Origin: a virus
DNA: 27,963 bases
IMG/VR virus record: IMGVR_UViG_3300035666_002348
Span: 1-27,963 of that record
Direction: 5' to 3' (one strand)
In this document: positions 14,749-21,416 of the stretch, one piece after another
Layout of the letters: every line of letters begins with the position of its first letter
How positions within the stretch are numbered: the stretch's first letter is position 1
Notes under the pieces: model-generated
What the model saw: the letters and a program-made list of their open reading frames with translations, nothing else
Databases searched by the model: none
What the model was told of the DNA's origin: nothing
Program-made: the position numbers and the translations under genes

Positions 14749-15354
14749 CGGCACCGCCCCGCCAGAGGCGCACGAGGTCGATCTCGTTGTCGAGGGCGGC
14801 GATCACGATCTGGTCCTCCTCGTCGAGTCGCCACAGCGCGCCCGGACTGCCCAGGTAGAGCAGGCCGATCAGGCTGCCCCGGAGGCGATGGGCGCCGCCG
14901 GGGCCTTCGGAAAACCCCTCGCTTCCGCGCTCACCGCAGCTGCGCGGCTCGCGAGGCTCTCGGTGCACGCCTTGAGGAGCTTGCTGCCGGCGGCGGAGAT
15001 CTCGCCGATGTCCCGGTACCCGGCCTCCCAGAGCGCCGTGATCACGAGCTCGCCGTACCGCACCACGTCGCGGCCGACGTCGCGCAGCTTGCCGGCGCTT
15101 CGGAGGTCGAGCCCCGACGCCACCGACAGCCCGATCGCGGCCACACCGACCATCACCAGGGACTCCCCGTCCGCCTTGCCCGAGGCGGTGACGGTCGTCC
15201 CCTCCGGAGCTGCGGCGAGCGCGGCCTCGTCGCCCTCGGTGAAGCCGGAGGCGGCGCGCTGGGCCCGGTGCAGGGTGAACCGCTCGGGAAGCGTAGGGAG
15301 CGTGCAGGCGATCACGTCGCGCTGCCCGGTGTCCCTCGTGAGAACGATGTCCAT
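14738..15354 (-). CDS. Tail assembly chaperone fusion (gpGT-like) made by -1 frameshift
   Basis: If ribosomes slip -1 at GGGTTTT (plus-strand AAAACCC, 14911-14917), the first 148 residues of the short chaperone join 57 residues from the other frame. These include GSLIGLLYLGSPGALW and EEDQIVIAALDNEIDLVRLW, ending at 14738. The extension has no good start of its own and falls just where lambda-type gpG/gpGT proteins do, before the tape measure gene. Known role: the minor fusion product loads the tape measure for tail tube assembly. Product length would be 205 residues. Confidence 0.72.
14869..15354 (-). CDS. Tail assembly chaperone (gpG-like), unshifted product
   Basis: This 161-residue protein starts at ATG 15354 shortly after the tail-tube gene. 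It begins MDIVLTRDTGQRDVIACTLP and has a helical second half (LRDVGRDVVRYGELVITALW, then AAGSKLLKACTESLA). Similarity at residue level to named chaperones is weak. The identification depends on position, size, helical character and the in-frame slippery heptamer 13 codons before the stop. The major, non-shifted product would help coat the tape measure protein during tail assembly. Confidence 0.7.
   Translation of the reverse strand: MDIVLTRDTGQRDVIACTLPTLPERFTLHRAQRAASGFTEGDEAALAAAPEGTTVTASGKADGESLVMVGVAAIGLSVASGLDLRSAGKLRDVGRDVVRYGELVITALWEAGYRDIGEISAAGSKLLKACTESLASRAAAVSAEARGFPKAPAAPIASGAA
14911..14917 (-). promoter_or_regulatory. -1 ribosomal frameshift site GGGTTTT
   Basis: On the minus strand the heptamer G-GGT-TTT fits X XXY YYZ in the chaperone frame (codons 147 GGT and 148 TTT). 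After slipping, GGG-TTT is read and the new frame stays open to 14738. GC-rich sequence follows that could form a stimulating structure. Frame alignment was checked by codon arithmetic from the start at 15354. Confidence 0.72.
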
Positions 15355-15379
15355 GGCGTGCCCTCCAGGTCAGGTCGAG

Positions 15380-15853
15380 TCAGGCGCGGGTGGGCGCCTG
15401 GTAGTTGGTCCAGGTCAGCGTCAGCGTGTTGCTGGGGAAGCCGTGGGCCTCCGCCACTCCGCCGCGGCAGTAGGGGTACGTCTTCGTGTAGGTGCCGGCC
15501 GGGCCCGTGTAGGTCAGGATCGCCTTCCAGGCCCAGACGGACGCGTCGACGGACTGCGCCGCGGAGAACGCGCCGGTCTTCATCATGAAGTCGCGCACGC
15601 GGTTCGCGAGGGTGGTGGTCAGCGACTGCGCGATGTCTCGCACGGTGATCGAGCATTCCTGCGCGATGTCCTGCGTCTTGTTCAGGCCGTCGAAGGCGCC
15701 GCGGTCGTACACGGCGACGGCCTCGGCGTTCTCCGCGTTCTCGTCGCCGCCGGAGAACTGGCCGTCCCCGGGGCCGATGGTCATGCCAAGGCCGGCGGCG
15801 TCTTCGTAGCGGAGCTGGACCAGGCGGGGGGTGAAGTCGGGTGCGGTGGGCAT
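15380..15853 (-). CDS. Major tail (tube) protein candidate
   Basis: This 157-residue protein starts at ATG 15853 with a GGAGG-type ribosome binding site. Sequence is beta-rich with one helix (SLTTTLANRVRDFMMKTGAF) and a closing strand set (ILTYTGPAGTYTKTYPYCRG, then NTLTLTWTNYQAP). That helix-strand layout and its position just before the tail chaperones support a tail tube protein. The gene immediately upstream (15863-16351) is an alternative; one of the two may be a decoration or minor tail component. Confidence 0.62.
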   Translation of the reverse strand: MPTAPDFTPRLVQLRYEDAAGLGMTIGPGDGQFSGGDENAENAEAVAVYDRGAFDGLNKTQDIAQECSITVRDIAQSLTTTLANRVRDFMMKTGAFSAAQSVDASVWAWKAILTYTGPAGTYTKTYPYCRGGVAEAHGFPSNTLTLTWTNYQAPTRA

Positions 15854-15862
15854 GCTGCCTCC

Positions 15863-16351
15863 TCAGGCGGTGGTGCCGACGAAGATCACGTCGTAGGTGG
15901 CGGTCTGGCCGGAGGCGTTGCTGATGTCGATCACCTTGTCGGAGGCGGTCGTCGGCATCTTCGCGTCGAGCGGGTTGGTGATGCAGAACCACGTCCCGGC
16001 CGGGAGGGTCATCGTCCACGCCGAGCCGAGCCCGGTCCAGCCGTTCGCGGCGCCCTTGGCGAAGGTCAACGCGTAGTCGCGGCAGCGGATCATGATCAGC
16101 CGCACCTCGACGAACTGCTGCGAGACCCCCAGCGGGGTCGTCAGCGACCGCAGGTCCAGGTTCCGGGTGCTGGCAGTCGCGAGGGTGACGCCGGTGTCGG
16201 CGTAGACCTGGTCGGCCGTGTTCAGCACGGTCCCGTCGGGCCACGTGAAGTCGGGGATCCCGGGCATCGTGGCGCGGGCGCTGATCTCGTAGTCCAGGGA
16301 GGACCGGTGTTCGCAGTCGAACTGCACCTTGAGCGAAGTGCGCAAACCCAT
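15863..16351 (-). CDS. Structural beta-sandwich protein near tail tube
   Basis: This 162-residue protein starts at ATG 16351. It contains VQFDCEHRSSLDYEISARAT and FVEVRLIMIRCRDYALTFAK, then GSAWTMTLPAGTWFCITNP and a closing ISNASGQTATYDVIFVGTT. The last pattern is shared with small virion proteins that form jelly-roll or immunoglobulin-like domains beside tail tube genes. Probably a minor tail or decoration protein. No catalytic motif; four Cys (13, 90 and 123 among them) are of unknown importance. Confidence 0.55.
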   Translation of the reverse strand: MGLRTSLKVQFDCEHRSSLDYEISARATMPGIPDFTWPDGTVLNTADQVYADTGVTLATASTRNLDLRSLTTPLGVSQQFVEVRLIMIRCRDYALTFAKGAANGWTGLGSAWTMTLPAGTWFCITNPLDAKMPTTASDKVIDISNASGQTATYDVIFVGTTA

Positions 16352-16359
16352 AGAGAGCC

Positions 16360-16836
16360 TCAGCTGTTCGGGACGGTGATGGGGGAGATGGAGAGGGTGA
16401 AGTCGACGGCGAAGCGGAGCGCCACCGTCATGAATCCGTCCACCGTGGGGCCTGGGGACCACAGCACGAGGGGGCGGCAGTTGACCTGCGGCCACAGGGC
16501 CAGGACACAGCCGGCGATGGCGCGGGCGGCCTCGGACGCGGCGCGGTAGTCGGAGAGCTGCGACGCCTCCGCGGGACGGATCCGCCAGCGGTACAGGACC
16601 GCGAGCTCTCCGGAGCACGCGACCTCGTCGCCGGCGAAGTCCTGGTGTCCGCGGGCGTCGACACCTTCGACGGACGCGGAGAACAACATGTGCGCCTTGA
16701 GGGCGCTCTCCCGGCTGGCGGTGAGGGGCATCGGCGACTCGCGCCACGTCTCGCCGGCCGCCTGTCGGTAGGCGGTCGTGTCCAGCTGCGCGATGCGCCG
16801 GGCCACCTCCTCTTCGATGTAGGCGATGGTCACCAT
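16360..16836 (-). CDS. Tail terminator/minor tail protein candidate
   Basis: This 158-residue protein starts at ATG 16836, overlapping the previous gene by seven bases. It has an N-terminal helix (YIEEEVARRIAQLDTTAYRQ), a strand region, a helix (SDYRAASEAARAIAGCVLAL) and C-terminal strands (TVALRFAVDFTLSISPITVP). This alpha-beta arrangement and a position between the connector and tail tube genes fit a tail terminator, which caps the tube and joins it to the head. Assignment is by order and predicted fold only. Confidence 0.5.
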   Translation of the reverse strand: MVTIAYIEEEVARRIAQLDTTAYRQAAGETWRESPMPLTASRESALKAHMLFSASVEGVDARGHQDFAGDEVACSGELAVLYRWRIRPAEASQLSDYRAASEAARAIAGCVLALWPQVNCRPLVLWSPGPTVDGFMTVALRFAVDFTLSISPITVPNS

Positions 16837-17591
16837 CTGTGCGCGCTCGGCAGTCGCACGCGGGGCGCGCTGTTGGTGTGGACCTGGAGGGTGACGGCCT
16901 CTTTCCCGAGGGCATCGGCCACGCCGTCGCGGTCGCGGTCGACGGTGACGCGGAGGGCGCTCCGGGCCTTGAGCGCCTCGGCCTCGTGGTACCGCCACAG
17001 CTCGAGCCAGCGCTGCGACTCCTGCGAGCCGTAGAACGCCTTGAACACGCGGCCGAGGCCCTCGTGCCGGTACCAGTCGTAGAGGTCGGACGGCTCGCAC
17101 AGCACGTCCGCGGGCGTGCCCTGCCGCCACAGGTACCGCAGGCAGTACGCCCAGGCGCCGTCCAGGAAGCCCTGCAGGCTGGTCCCGAAGTCGCCCATCT
17201 GGCGCACGACGTCGGGGTACTCCTGGGTCACCAGCTCGCTCTCGAGCACGGGCGGGTGGAGCTCGAAGCGCGCCACCGTCGCCTGCCGGCGGAACGAGCG
17301 CACCACGCCGCCGACGGTGAGGGTCCACTCCTCGCGGTAGCCCTCCCCGTACGCGAAGGTGGCGGGCACGTTGACGGTGGCCCGCGCAACATCGGAAACG
17401 ACCGAGACTGTCGGGTCGTCGACAAGGTCGCCGTTCGGCGCGTACAGGGCGTAGGTCCCGGCCGACGGCGCGGTGAGCGCCCCGTCCACCATGACCGCGA
17501 CCGACGACACGAAGTCACGCCCCCGGGCCAGCACAAGTGGCGCGGAGAGTGGCACGTAGCCCAGCGTGTAGACGGTCTCGGACCCTGCCAC
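16830..17591 (-). CDS. Head-tail connector region protein, hypothetical
   Basis: This 253-residue protein starts at GTG 17591 with a GAGGTGA-like ribosome binding site. The N-terminal half reads as a beta domain (TYALYAPNGDLVDDPTVSVV, then YREEWTLTVGGVVRSFRRQA). The C-terminal half is helical (YPDVVRQMGDFGTSLQGFLD, then FYGSQESQRWLELWRYHEAE). It lies where siphoviruses encode adaptor or connector proteins, upstream of the terminator candidate. I do not recognise the family, and a minor virion protein is an alternative. Confidence 0.5.
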   Translation of the reverse strand: MAGSETVYTLGYVPLSAPLVLARGRDFVSSVAVMVDGALTAPSAGTYALYAPNGDLVDDPTVSVVSDVARATVNVPATFAYGEGYREEWTLTVGGVVRSFRRQATVARFELHPPVLESELVTQEYPDVVRQMGDFGTSLQGFLDGAWAYCLRYLWRQGTPADVLCEPSDLYDWYRHEGLGRVFKAFYGSQESQRWLELWRYHEAEALKARSALRVTVDRDRDGVADALGKEAVTLQVHTNSAPRVRLPSAHRW

Positions 17592-17599
17592 CAGTCACC

Positions 17600-18250
17600 T
17601 CACCCGAGGGTGCAGCCGTTGTTCACGACGACGCGCCAGAGGAGCGCGCCGGCACTGCCGACGATGCCGCACAGCTCGATGGAGTCGCTGGCATCGTTGA
17701 GGGTGATCGTGGTGTTGCCGGTCATGTTGATCGCGGCCGCGACGGTCACGACACAGTCGCCGCCGTCGGTGCGCATCGACAGGATCAGCCGCTGGCCTGC
17801 GTGCGTCGGGATCGCGAGGGTCCGGGTCTCGGCCCCCGCGGTCACGATCGGCAGGTGTGCGTTCATCGAGGCGACAGAGATCGCGCCCGCGTTGCCCGGG
17901 TCGGTGAGCGTCGCGAAGCCCGAGGCCCACATCGCGGACCAGGTCCCGTCCTCGCACACGAACACGCCGAGCGCGCCCGGGGCGAGGGTGGCGAGGAGCG
18001 TGGCGGAGGGGTTGTTCACCAGCAGGTTGAAGCTGCCCGCGTTCCGGTAGATGCGGAACTGTCCATCCTTGCCGGTCGGCAGCGTGATCGTGCGCGCCGC
18101 AGAGGTCGGGGTGAACGTCACCACGTAGGCGTCGGCAGGGTGGAGGGTCAGGTCTCCGGCGAGGGAGCCCGACCCGATCGCGCCACGCAGGGCCAGCGCA
18201 CCGACGATGGTGTGCAACCCCGAGTTGATCAGCTTGCGGAGGTGTGCCAT
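17600..18250 (-). CDS. Structural/decoration-type beta protein
   Basis: This 216-residue protein starts at ATG 18250. It has two similar beta modules. The first has VVTFTPTSAARTITLPTGKD, GQFRIYRNAGSFNLLVNNPS and CEDGTWSAMW. The second has AIPTHAGQRLILSMRTDGGD, AAINMTGNTTITLNDASDSI and GALLWRVVVNNG. These repeat the scheme 'ITLP-then-xxF-xI-xNxG-then-DGTxW' seen in many phage head-decoration and fibre proteins. The next gene upstream carries one copy of the same scheme. It probably coats the capsid or sits on the virion surface. Confidence 0.58.
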   Translation of the reverse strand: MAHLRKLINSGLHTIVGALALRGAIGSGSLAGDLTLHPADAYVVTFTPTSAARTITLPTGKDGQFRIYRNAGSFNLLVNNPSATLLATLAPGALGVFVCEDGTWSAMWASGFATLTDPGNAGAISVASMNAHLPIVTAGAETRTLAIPTHAGQRLILSMRTDGGDCVVTVAAAINMTGNTTITLNDASDSIELCGIVGSAGALLWRVVVNNGCTLG

Positions 18251-18260
18251 GGCGCCCTCC

Positions 18261-18620
18261 TCAGGTGATCGTGGCGGTGAAGATCGTCAGGACGTGCCAG
18301 GTCGTGCCGTCGCACCACAGGAGGATCGACTCGTTCTGGTCCACCGTCTCGACGGTCGTTCCGCCCGCGGCTTCCTTGATCGTGATCGTCTCGGCGGCGT
18401 TCGCCTTGTTGGCGATGAAGAACCAGAGGCCGACCTGCAGCGCGGGCAGGGTGAGGTCCCGGGCGCCGGCCGGGTCGATGCACTGCACGGACCGGTACTG
18501 GTTCGTGAGCGTGATGTTGCCGCTCGCGGTGTAGACCGCCGCCAGCTCGGACAGGAGCATCGGGCCGATGCGCCCGAACTCGAGCGGGGTGGACGTGGCG
18601 AGGCCGTCGGTGAGAGACAT
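18261..18620 (-). CDS. Structural/decoration-type beta protein, paralogue of the following gene
   Basis: This 119-residue protein starts at ATG 18620. Key patterns are NITLTNQYRSVQCIDPAGAR, DLTLPALQVGLWFFIANKAN, ETITIKEAAGGTTVETVDQN and LLWCDGTTWHVLTI. The scheme matches one module of the downstream 216-residue protein, suggesting duplication. Likely a capsid decoration or head fibre protein because it lies between the major capsid gene and the connector genes. Trimeric jelly-roll assembly is inferred from similar phage proteins. Confidence 0.6.
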   Translation of the reverse strand: MSLTDGLATSTPLEFGRIGPMLLSELAAVYTASGNITLTNQYRSVQCIDPAGARDLTLPALQVGLWFFIANKANAAETITIKEAAGGTTVETVDQNESILLWCDGTTWHVLTIFTATIT

Positions 18621-18622
18621 GC

Positions 18623-18928
18623 TCAGCTCCTGGGGGGCGCGGTTCGGTTGAGGGCGAGGCCGACGCGAGCCGCGGCGTCCTCGTGGGAGAGGTCGACGCC
18701 ACCACGGCGGGCCTCGGTCTGCAGAACGTTCGCGGTGCCGTGAAGGCCCCGCATCTTGCGGGCATGCCGCTGGGCGGCGGTGTCGGTCCCGACGAGGCCG
18801 AGCTCGGCGAAGTGCCGGGCGGTCTCCGCCTCGTGCGAAGCGGGCTGGTCGGCAGGAGGCGTGGAGGGCTGCTCTGCGTCTCGCCAGACCAGCCCGCCGG
18901 AGCCGAACAATGGCCGGTACCAGCCCAT
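18623..18928 (-). CDS. Hypothetical protein in head module
   Basis: This 101-residue protein starts at ATG 18928 (ATGA overlap). A short aromatic N-terminus (MGWYRPLFGSGGLVW) precedes a Pro-rich linker (EQPSTPPADQPASHEAE) and a helical body (ARHFAELGLVGTDTAAQRHA then ARKMRGLHGTAN). The body is Arg-rich. No known motif. Small basic proteins in this place can be minor head proteins; nothing here allows a firm role. Confidence 0.5.
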   Translation of the reverse strand: MGWYRPLFGSGGLVWRDAEQPSTPPADQPASHEAETARHFAELGLVGTDTAAQRHARKMRGLHGTANVLQTEARRGGVDLSHEDAAARVGLALNRTAPPRS

Positions 18929-19674
18929 CAGGTGGCCGCCGGGGCCGGCTTGGCCTTCGCCTTCGCCTTGCGGACGGGGACCATCTCCTCGCGCTCGACG
19001 GGCTGCGCCTTGGCGACGCGGGCGGCAACCTCGACGGCCTCGCCGACGTGGCCCTTCTTGATCTCGGGGTCGAGCGGCAAGCCCTTGCGGCGCTCCACCA
19101 TCTCGACCACGCGGGCCTGGTTGATCTCGACCATCTGCGGATCGGGCGCGGGAAGCACGCCGGCCCGGTGGAGAGAGAGCAACCAGCGCGCGAACCGCTG
19201 GCTGTCGAAGTCGAACTTGATCCGCTTGCCGCGCACGACGGGCCGAGCCTTCGACCAGGCGTCCAGGTGCATCACGCCGGAGGCGCCGGTGCGTGGGTGG
19301 GTCACGGGGACCGGCACGCAGTACTGCGGCTGCTGCTCCTCAAGCACGATCCCGCCGTCCTCCCGGATGTGGGCGTGGGCCTGGGCGTAGACGTGGCTGT
19401 CCTTGTCGCCCGCCCGCTTGCCGCGGTGCCCGTTGACGCCGCGTTGGCAGGGCTCGCGCTGCGGGCGGAGCAGCCACCACACGCCGACGTCGTCGGGGTC
19501 GACACCCTCGTCCGCCTTGATCTCCGCGGGGAACCAGTTGCCCGGGTCGTCCGGGTAGGCCACGAAGAAGAAGTCGGGCGTCGGGTGCGCCACGAGGCGG
19601 TTGTCCCGCGGCCGCCGATCGAGCGGGGTCGCGGAAGGCTCGGCAGGCGCGAGCAGGTCGGCAGGTACGGTCAC
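18928..19674 (-). CDS. Hypothetical protein after major capsid gene, Lys/Ala-rich tail
   Basis: This 248-residue protein starts at GTG 19674 with GGAGGG upstream. It has aromatic-rich N-terminal sequence (TPDFFFVAYPDDPGNWFPAE), a His-rich middle (DSHVYAQAHAHIREDGG), and a helical region (DFDSQRFARWLLSLHRAGVL). The C-terminus is basic and repetitive (VRKAKAKAKPAPAAT), suggesting nucleic-acid or capsid-interior contact. It lies directly downstream of the major capsid gene. No family is recognised. Confidence 0.5.
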   Translation of the reverse strand: MTVPADLLAPAEPSATPLDRRPRDNRLVAHPTPDFFFVAYPDDPGNWFPAEIKADEGVDPDDVGVWWLLRPQREPCQRGVNGHRGKRAGDKDSHVYAQAHAHIREDGGIVLEEQQPQYCVPVPVTHPRTGASGVMHLDAWSKARPVVRGKRIKFDFDSQRFARWLLSLHRAGVLPAPDPQMVEINQARVVEMVERRKGLPLDPEIKKGHVGEAVEVAARVAKAQPVEREEMVPVRKAKAKAKPAPAAT

Positions 19675-19705
19675 AGGCCCTCCAGAGACTGCAGCGGGTG
19701 CAGCC

Positions 19706-20674
19706 TCAGTCGTTGACGCTCAGGAGCTTGAACTGCGGGAACAGGCTCGCGCTCATCTTGGCGACGCCGAACCACGCGTTGACGTTGAACCTGGCCGTCG
19801 CGACGTTCCCGTCCGACTTGCGCTCGATCATGATGCCGTACTCGGGCACGTAGATCGTGGCGGCCGGGTTCTCCACCTGGACCGGGGCGGTCGAGGCGAC
19901 GCAGTAGGCGATCGCGCCGGGGACGTAGGCGCAGCCCACGTGGTCGCCGGCCGAGGTCGGCACGTCGAACGAGGCGAAGTTGCGCAGGCCGAGGAAGTCG
20001 GCGGCGCCGCCCGGGCTCTTGTTGCCGAGGCCGAGGAGCGACGCCATCAGCTCGGCGTTGCCCTGGAGGGAGGGCTCGTTGCGGATCGCGTTCCGGAGGT
20101 CGGTGAACTGCTCCGGGTGGCGGATCGTGACGGGCATCATGCCGGCTTCGAAGCCCTCCGTCTCGTGGAACGCGGCGATGAGGGCCAGCTCGTTGTCGAA
20201 CGACCAGGCCACGCCGGTCGCGCTGATGGAGCTCGAGAAGGTCGACCCGGTGGTGGCGACGGACGCGCGCAGGGTGGCGAGGTACGACGCGGGCACCAGG
20301 GCGATCATGTCCTGCAGGCTCAGCGACTGCGCCGGGATCTGGAGGATCTGATCCTGGTACGACTGCTCCTTGCCGAGCGCGTACCGGGCGATCGTCACCG
20401 AATCGGTGTTGATCGTGGACCCGGTGTAGGGCACGGCCTGGGTCTCGTCGACCGCGGTCATCACCTCGGCGAAGCCCACCGCGCCGAAGCGCGTCATCCG
20501 CAGCGTGTCGGACCCGGAGCCGACGAGGTCGCCCTCGCCGCGGATGAGCCCCATCTGCAGGACGTCGAGGCGCTCGGTGAGCTCCTCGCGGATCTGGGCG
20601 CCAGCGAAGACGTAGGCGAACCCATTGGTGGACTCGACCTGGGCGTGAGTCTGCGGCGAAGTGACCGTTGCCAT
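19706..20674 (-). CDS. Major capsid protein
   Basis: This 322-residue protein starts at ATG 20674 with GAGG seven bases upstream. It follows the scaffold gene and precedes the decoration-type genes. Sequence is consistent with a HK97-fold capsid subunit: an N-terminal helix (AQIREELTERLDVLQMGLIR), a FGAVGFAEVMTAVDE strand region, a long spine-like helix (FDNELALIAAFHETEGFEAG), and a C-terminal beta domain (VPEYGIMIERKSDGNVATAR then FNVNAWFGVAKM). There is no long N-terminal delta domain, which agrees with a separate scaffold. Position in the operon is the strongest evidence. Confidence 0.78.
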   Translation of the reverse strand: MATVTSPQTHAQVESTNGFAYVFAGAQIREELTERLDVLQMGLIRGEGDLVGSGSDTLRMTRFGAVGFAEVMTAVDETQAVPYTGSTINTDSVTIARYALGKEQSYQDQILQIPAQSLSLQDMIALVPASYLATLRASVATTGSTFSSSISATGVAWSFDNELALIAAFHETEGFEAGMMPVTIRHPEQFTDLRNAIRNEPSLQGNAELMASLLGLGNKSPGGAADFLGLRNFASFDVPTSAGDHVGCAYVPGAIAYCVASTAPVQVENPAATIYVPEYGIMIERKSDGNVATARFNVNAWFGVAKMSASLFPQFKLLSVND

Positions 20675-20792
20675 GGTGAAACCTCATTCCTGGTGAGGTC
20701 CCCTTGCAGCGAGTAACGGCCCGCGAGTCGATCGGAGACTGGTTGTACCTGCAGGCTACCCGGCTTGCGGTACAACCGTCAAGCCCGGAATC
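20675..20792 (-). promoter_or_regulatory. Candidate promoter/operator before the major capsid gene
   Basis: This 118-bp gap is one of the few breaks in the minus-strand block. On the minus strand TTGACG (20782-20777) is followed after 17 bases by TAGCCT (20759-20754), a weak -10. A perfect 9-bp inverted repeat, GGTTGTACC at 20742-20750 and GGTACAACC at 20769-20777, brackets the spacer; its inner part adds GCA/TGC pairing with a bulged T. It could be an operator or an mRNA leader hairpin. There is no T-tract, so a terminator is less likely. Confidence 0.38.
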
Positions 20793-21413
20793 TCAGGAAG
20801 TCGACACACCCACTGCCGCCTGCAGGCGCGACAGTTCGGCCTGTCGCTTGTCCTTGGGCAGCGCCTTGAACCCCGGACTGTTCAGGTGGGCCTGCAGCTC
20901 GGCGGGCGTCTTCGGGACCACGGCGCCGCCGGCCGGCGGGTCGCCTGCTCCGGTCTCGGTGCGCGTGGTGACCTTGGGCTTCGCGGCGGGCTGCTGGGTC
21001 TGGCCTGCACCCTGGGCGGCCGGCTGCTTGTAGTGCGGGGCGAGGAACGGGTCCGTGCGCGTCTCCTCGGCCTCCATCCACGCGCCGAAGTCCACCGCCT
21101 CGCCCTCGGCCTTGCCCGCCTGCTCGGCCTCGAAGATGGCGGCGAAGCGGGCGCGCACCTTCTCGTCCTGCGCGATGCCCGCCTTGTCGAAGGCTGCGTT
21201 GCGCACGCCCGCCTTCTCGATCGCAGCGAGCTTGCCGGCCACCACGTCGTACTGCCCCGCCTTCTCCTCGGCGACCTTGGCGCGCTTCTCCGCCTCGGTG
21301 GCGGCGTCCTTCACGGCCTTCAAGGCTTCGGCGTTGCTCTTGACGCGCTCGTCGAACGCCTGCTTGGATACGGCGTCGATCGCCTCGTTGCACTTCGGAC
21401 AGTTGTAGCCCAT
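20793..21413 (-). CDS. Scaffolding protein
   Basis: This 206-residue protein starts at ATG 21413, three bases after the portal stop. It begins MGYNCPKCNEAID with a CxxC pair, then forms a long Ala/Lys/Glu-rich coiled coil at about 10-70 (KAVKDAATEAEKRAKVAEEK). A low-complexity Gln/Ala/Pro segment follows near 130-165. It ends in a basic helical region (FKALPKDKRQAELSRLQAAV). A helical protein with a disordered middle and basic C-terminus located between portal and major capsid genes is the usual scaffold layout. The CxxC N-terminus is unusual for scaffolds. Confidence 0.7.
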   Translation of the reverse strand: MGYNCPKCNEAIDAVSKQAFDERVKSNAEALKAVKDAATEAEKRAKVAEEKAGQYDVVAGKLAAIEKAGVRNAAFDKAGIAQDEKVRARFAAIFEAEQAGKAEGEAVDFGAWMEAEETRTDPFLAPHYKQPAAQGAGQTQQPAAKPKVTTRTETGAGDPPAGGAVVPKTPAELQAHLNSPGFKALPKDKRQAELSRLQAAVGVSTS

Positions 21414-21416
21414 GGT

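Noticed and set aside
9471-14834. A very long open minus-strand frame of 1787 codons running through the tape measure and gp10-like genes
   Set aside because: The upstream part is a shadow frame, open because of high GC. The real gene starts at the ATG at 12596, which overlaps the tape measure stop.
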